This document shows positions 25,930 through 28,962 of a stretch of DNA of 28,962 bases, one piece after another (the stretch's first letter is position 1; each line of letters starts with the position of its first letter). The notes below the pieces were generated by a model that worked only from the letters and a program-made list of their open reading frames with translations, searched no databases and was not told the origin of the DNA. Both the position numbers and the translations under genes were made by a program. The DNA comes from Candidatus Methanofilum arcanum (GTDB taxonomy: Archaea > Halobacteriota > Methanomicrobia > Methanomicrobiales > Methanospirillaceae): contig JAITWW010000082.1 in the NCBI GenBank assembly GCA_031285085.1, positions 1-28,962 on the forward strand, read 5' to 3'.

Positions 25930-26387
25930 TATATCATACAGCTATTGGAGATATTTTGCTGAAAACAACAGATGAGGCTCTTATTGGACTTCATTTTTTG
26001 ACACAAGAAGAAAAAGATGTTTTCGAAGGTGATACTGACTCTCCTTCTCCTATTTTAAGGGAAACCTCAGCACAGCTTGATGAGTACTTCGCAGGCAAAC
26101 GCCGTGTGTTTTCTGTGTCAACAAAACCAGCTGGCACCACATTTATGCAGGAAGTCTGGGATGCACTGATGAAGATTCCATATGGGCAAACAAGAAGGTA
26201 TGGAGAGATTGCCGCATCTATCGGAAGGCCAACCGCTTCTCGAGCTGTTGGAATGGCATGTAATCGAAATCCAATTGCACTCATTATTCCATGTCATCGA
26301 GTTATTGGAGCGAAGGGAGATCTTGTTGGCTTTCGTGGAGGAGTTGATATTAAAGAGAAGCTTCTTGCACTTGAATCTGAAAAGTAG
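25926..26387 (+). CDS. ogt: Methylated-DNA--protein-cysteine methyltransferase
   Basis: A 153-residue O6-alkylguanine-DNA alkyltransferase. The acceptor cysteine is in IIPCHRVIG (Cys123). Upstream lie the helix-turn-helix region YGQTRRYGEIAASIGRP and the Arg finger SRAVGMACNRNP (Arg106); GDLVGFRGGVDIK follows. It transfers the alkyl group from O6-alkylguanine or O4-alkylthymine to itself, irreversibly. I take the ATG at 25926 because it forms an ATGA overlap with the Ppx-HD stop; an ATG at 25914 is also possible. It has the short Ogt/MGMT form without an Ada-type N-terminal zinc domain. The AlkA-like glycosylase follows 24 bases later. Confidence 0.93.
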   Translation: MIYHTAIGDILLKTTDEALIGLHFLTQEEKDVFEGDTDSPSPILRETSAQLDEYFAGKRRVFSVSTKPAGTTFMQEVWDALMKIPYGQTRRYGEIAASIGRPTASRAVGMACNRNPIALIIPCHRVIGAKGDLVGFRGGVDIKEKLLALESEK

Positions 26388-26411
26388 CGCTTTTTGAAGG
26401 AAGTCAAGGAT

Positions 26412-27026
26412 ATGCAGTATTTTGTATATGGAGAGAGAGAGATCTCACATCTGATGGCGCAGGATGCTGTTCTTGGAGAAGCTATAGCTGTGCTTGGGTA
26501 TATTTCACGAGAAGTAGAGCCTGATCTGTTTACTGCACTTCTTCGATCGATTATCAGCCAGCAGATATCAACAAAGGCAGCTGCAACGGTATGGGGTCGG
26601 TTTTCTGCACGATGTGGTGTCATCACTCCTGATGCGGTACTGTCTCTTTCTTTTGAAGAGATCGTTCAATGTGGAATGTCTGGGAGAAAGGTACATTATG
26701 TGTTTGGGCTTGCTCATGCAATATGTAGTAATACGCTTGATTTAAGTCGTCTTTCTTTGCTGCATGATGATGACATTATTCGCACATTATGCAAGCTGCC
26801 AGGGATTGGACCATGGACTGCTGAGATGATGCTTATTTTTTCTTTATGTCGTCCAGATGTGGTAAGTTTTTCAGATCTTGGAATTAGAAAAGGAATGATG
26901 AAGCTCTATCAATTGGATGTTCTTTCAAAAGAGCAGTTTATGGAGTATCGAATGCGATATTTTCCATACGGAAGTGTTGCATCATTGTATCTATGGGAGA
27001 TTGTGCATAAAAACGGGCTGATGTGA
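26412..27026 (+). CDS. DNA-3-methyladenine glycosylase II-like (HhH-GPD superfamily)
   Basis: A 204-residue HhH-GPD glycosylase. The helix-hairpin-helix reads LPGIGPWTAEMML (129-141), and the catalytic Asp is Asp155 in VVSFSDLGIRKG, as in AlkA-type enzymes. The N-terminal LLRSIISQQISTKAA helix is typical of the family. There are no C-terminal Fe-S cysteines, which argues against endonuclease III/MutY. It should excise 3-methyladenine or 7-methylguanine, initiating base excision repair. The ATG at 26412 is used, with GAAGGA about 10 bases upstream. It completes an alkylation-repair pair with the preceding gene and is convergent with the flavoprotein, 5 bases away. Confidence 0.9.
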   Translation: MQYFVYGEREISHLMAQDAVLGEAIAVLGYISREVEPDLFTALLRSIISQQISTKAAATVWGRFSARCGVITPDAVLSLSFEEIVQCGMSGRKVHYVFGLAHAICSNTLDLSRLSLLHDDDIIRTLCKLPGIGPWTAEMMLIFSLCRPDVVSFSDLGIRKGMMKLYQLDVLSKEQFMEYRMRYFPYGSVASLYLWEIVHKNGLM

Positions 27027-27031
27027 TTGTA

Positions 27032-27559
27032 CTATTTGAATAGTTTCTTTACCTTTTTTATTTCTTGTTGAGTATTTTTATCTTTTTCGATATTTTTTGA
27101 TTTTATGTTTTCGACAGATATTGCTGCAATAATTTTCATCTCGTGGATTTGAGCCCAGAGGCGAAGGCTGTCTAAGGCTTCGTCTGTTCCACGGGAGTTT
27201 ACCGTACATAAAATGACTTTTTTCCCTTTTAAGCGACGTTTATGCCAGAGGCAGTATGTTCTGTCAAGGAAGGTTTTGAGTGGACCAGATATGCCATAGA
27301 AATAGACTGGTGATCCAATGATAATAAGGTCACTTTTTAGCATGCTTTTTGCAATAGTGCTCCATTTATCTGATTTGATGATACATGATCCTGTTTTTAT
27401 GCAGGCTTCACATTCCTGGCATGGAACCATGTACATGCTTGGTATGATTTCATATTTTCCAGATGCACCGATTTCCTTGAGCAACATCTCGATGAGACGT
27501 GCAACGTTTCCCCGTTTCAGCGGACTTCCTGATAGGGCTGTGACCTTCATGCTTTTCAT
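27032..27559 (-). CDS. Iron-sulfur flavoprotein / NADPH-dependent FMN reductase family protein
   Basis: A 175-residue flavodoxin-like protein. The FMN phosphate loop is SGSPLKRGN (10-18). The compact motif PCQECEACIKTGSC gives Cys47-x2-Cys50-x2-Cys53-x5-Cys59, the spacing of the [4Fe-4S] site in archaeal iron-sulfur flavoproteins (Isf). IIIGSPVYFYGISGPLKTFLDRT is the family's flavin-contacting segment. Isf proteins are redox carriers implicated in O2/H2O2 reduction in methanogens; the function here is inferred. An alternative start is the ATG at 27550. The C-terminus is lysine-rich (KDKNTQQEIKKVKKLFK). It is on the opposite strand to the repair genes and downstream of the tRNA. Confidence 0.87.
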   Translation of the reverse strand: MKSMKVTALSGSPLKRGNVARLIEMLLKEIGASGKYEIIPSMYMVPCQECEACIKTGSCIIKSDKWSTIAKSMLKSDLIIIGSPVYFYGISGPLKTFLDRTYCLWHKRRLKGKKVILCTVNSRGTDEALDSLRLWAQIHEMKIIAAISVENIKSKNIEKDKNTQQEIKKVKKLFK

Positions 27560-27617
27560 TTGCTCTTGAAGTGATTAAGCTGTTCGGTATGAAAGAAGAA
27601 GTTGAGTAACATATTTT

Positions 27618-27636
27618 TGAGATACAAAAAAGTTGA
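27618..27636 (-). terminator. Oligo-T terminator of the tRNA-Gln gene
   Basis: On the minus strand a run of six T (complement of 27625-27630) occurs about 10 bases after the tRNA 3' end. This fits archaeal termination of the tRNA transcript before the flavoprotein gene. Confidence 0.45.
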
Positions 27637-27639
27637 AAA

Positions 27640-27712
27640 TACTCCCGGACGGACTCGAACCGTCGTCATCGGAACCAAAATCCGATATGATTGACCGCTA
27701 CACTACGGGAGT
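27640..27712 (-). tRNA. tRNA-Gln (anticodon UUG)
   Basis: A complete cloverleaf reads on the minus strand. The acceptor stem ACTCCCG pairs with CGGGAGT. The anticodon stem TCGGA/TCCGA encloses the loop TTTTGGT with anticodon TTG. The T arm is GACGG-TTCGAGT-CCGTC. The discriminator base is A, and the CCA end is not encoded. No intron is present. It is 73 nt including the discriminator. Confidence 0.95.
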
Positions 27713-27803
27713 ACCCAAAGGGTCTTTACAGTTTCGCTCTTTTTCCAGTTAAAGGTAGTGGTTCGTTTGCTTGGAGGGAGGAGAGACGGTCCAATGAATC
27801 TAT

Positions 27804-28607
27804 CTACGTTGGACAACTTGCTCTTTCTTTCCATAATCTATTCACACGTGCATTTATTCTCCATTCTGTTCCATCTGGTGAACACACTGCATTTTCCCAC
27901 CATTCAATGAGAGGTGCTACCCAAAACATACCAAACATCTCTGCATGATTGAGAAACGAATCATATCCTGCATCCATGAGAATTTTCTTTAGACTTGGTT
28001 TCATCCTTGAAACCTTCTGTGCAAGGGGTATTGAAAATGGAGAGTCATGTGCTGCTCCTGGTGAAAAGGTGAAATGCACAGGGAACTCTTCAAGGTGAAA
28101 GATATGGAATTTATACATTCTGCATCCATAGTGAGGGTTATACTGAGCATACCAATCATACCTCGACGCCTCAAGAGGAGGAGAATCTATCATAGCACAA
28201 GCATTTCAAATGTTCTTGCAGGCAATTTCACCTATAGTAGCCATCATCTCTTTCAGACCTTCGAGGCCCAAACGATTCAGTGCAAAATCGTGGAGTGTAC
28301 TATGACAAGGAGTCAAAAACACACCGGGACAAACTTCAACAAACCCAAGAACAAGGCAGTCTTCTTGGCTGAGAGACGCACAACATTTGCGATATGACTG
28401 CTGACGAAAATCACGAAGACTAAGAAGTTGAAACAGTTGCAGCGCAGTATAGAGACATTTCTCAGGAACAGAGTAATGAATCAATTCATTCACTCGATTC
28501 TCAACAGCTGAAGATGCAAGAACTTCAAGCAGATTACTAAGCGAAACCGGGAAAAAACTTCCAGGTGGGAGGGTGGAGACCATACCAAAGAAATGGGATG
28601 TGCACAA
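27804..28607 (-). pseudogene. Degenerate DDE transposase (IS4-superfamily type)
   Basis: Two same-frame ORFs make up the N-terminal and catalytic parts of an insertion-sequence transposase. The first (28607 to 28206) begins MCTSHFFGMVSTLPPGSFF. After an in-frame TGA (28206-28208) and four codons, the second (28193 to 27804) carries AMIDSPPLEASRYDWYAQYN, with the likely first catalytic Asp, then YNPHYGCRMYKFHI and ILMDAGYDSF with the likely second Asp. The frame stops at 27804 and I see no third acidic residue or the last 100 or so residues seen in relatives. The gene is therefore interrupted and C-terminally truncated, about 90 bases from the tRNA-Gln gene. I could not define terminal inverted repeats. 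Assignment rests on the recognisable IDS/YNPHY/DAGYDS pattern. Confidence 0.75.
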
Positions 28608-28847
28608 TATTTTACTTTTGGAAAGATTTATAAAAAAAGAGAAATGGAAAAGAAGAGCGAATCATCGTTTAAAAGAGAAAGATTTTATATGAAATGTTCT
28701 CACTGGACAGTCTCAGAAGGAGTAGCAGATAAAAATGGTTCATTTGATAATCATGTTACAAAAGGTACACGATGCTTAGGAGAGTAATTTCACAGAAAAG
28801 AGAGGAGATGTGTACCTATGATCATCAGAGCTCTTAATTGATTACTG

Positions 28848-28962
28848 CTAACCAACCGTATAAAATGATGAAATTCCACTACAGACATCATCTGTAGCAG
28901 TTTTGGTACAGGCTTGGAAGTAATATGTGGTTTTTGGTGTGAGCCCGGAGAGGGGAGTACTG
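28848..28962 (-). CDS. C-terminal fragment of an Fn3-like surface protein (runs off the right edge)
   Basis: A minus-strand frame is open from the right edge to a TAG at 28848-28850. Its 37 visible residues include LSGLTPKTTYYFQAC and end SSFYTVG. This is the last strand pair of a fibronectin type III-like domain (L-x-GLTP-x-TTYYF-x-A). The rest of the gene lies outside the window. Such domains are common in secreted proteins of Methanomicrobiales and would fit the other surface proteins in this region. It is too short for any functional statement. Confidence 0.6.
   Translation of the reverse strand, partial: STPLSGLTPKTTYYFQACTKTATDDVCSGISSFYTVG

Noticed and set aside
28206..28208. In-frame TGA in the transposase as possible recoding (selenocysteine or readthrough)
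   Set aside because: The gene is also C-terminally truncated, so simple decay explains the stop. There is no evidence of a selenocysteine insertion element, and pyrrolysine uses TAG, not TGA.
28593..28787. 64-codon plus-strand ORF between the transposase relic and the right-edge gene
   Set aside because: It overlaps the transposase 5' end, has no recognisable motif and low-complexity Lys/Glu/Ser content. TATA-like sequences nearby are expected in such AT-rich DNA.

Overview
The window is about 29 kb of moderately AT-rich DNA from a methanogenic archaeon, most likely of the order Methanomicrobiales. Three things point there: six methanogenesis marker protein genes in one operon, a form III RuBisCO, and very large secreted beta-propeller/PKD proteins sharing a C-terminal 'GWNF' domain. 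The genus cannot be fixed from sequence alone; the low GC would fit a Methanospirillum- or Methanocalculus-like organism.

Region 1 (1-820) is AT-rich upstream DNA with no convincing gene. It carries a tandem array of the palindrome GTTGCAAC just before a TATA-like element. Region 2 (821-6225, +) is a tight operon for methanogenesis markers 3, 6, 5, 15, 17 and 7, with start/stop overlaps at several junctions. Mmp3, Mmp7 and Mmp17 belong to the ATP-driven complex that reductively activates methyl-coenzyme M reductase (MCR). Mmp15 resembles ATP-driven [4Fe-4S] activators. mcrC and component A2 are not here.

Region 3 (6235-9448, -) holds a secreted serine beta-lactamase/esterase-like protein, a sugar-phosphate nucleotidyltransferase with a left-handed beta-helix tail, and a small protein I do not recognise. 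Region 4 (9514-16702, -) encodes two secreted proteins of 1035 and 1328 residues. They share one plan: signal peptide, seven-bladed propeller, repeated 'FYG..APxGT' modules, PKD domain(s) and the same roughly 165-residue C-terminal domain. They are presumably cell-surface or sheath proteins.

Region 5 (16887-20988) has a P2-type cation ATPase (-) divergent from a form III RuBisCO (+). Region 6 (21083-27026, +) begins with an AT-rich methyltransferase. After it come a CHAD-metallophosphoesterase fusion, a Ppx/GppA-HD phosphatase, an O6-alkylguanine-DNA methyltransferase and an AlkA-like glycosylase. The last four are nearly contiguous and look like a polyphosphate/alkylation-repair operon, the most unusual arrangement in the window.

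Region 7 (27032-28962) has an iron-sulfur flavoprotein (-), a tRNA-Gln(UUG) (-), a decayed DDE transposase with an in-frame stop and missing C-terminus (-), and at the right edge the 3' end of a gene for an Fn3-like surface protein (-).
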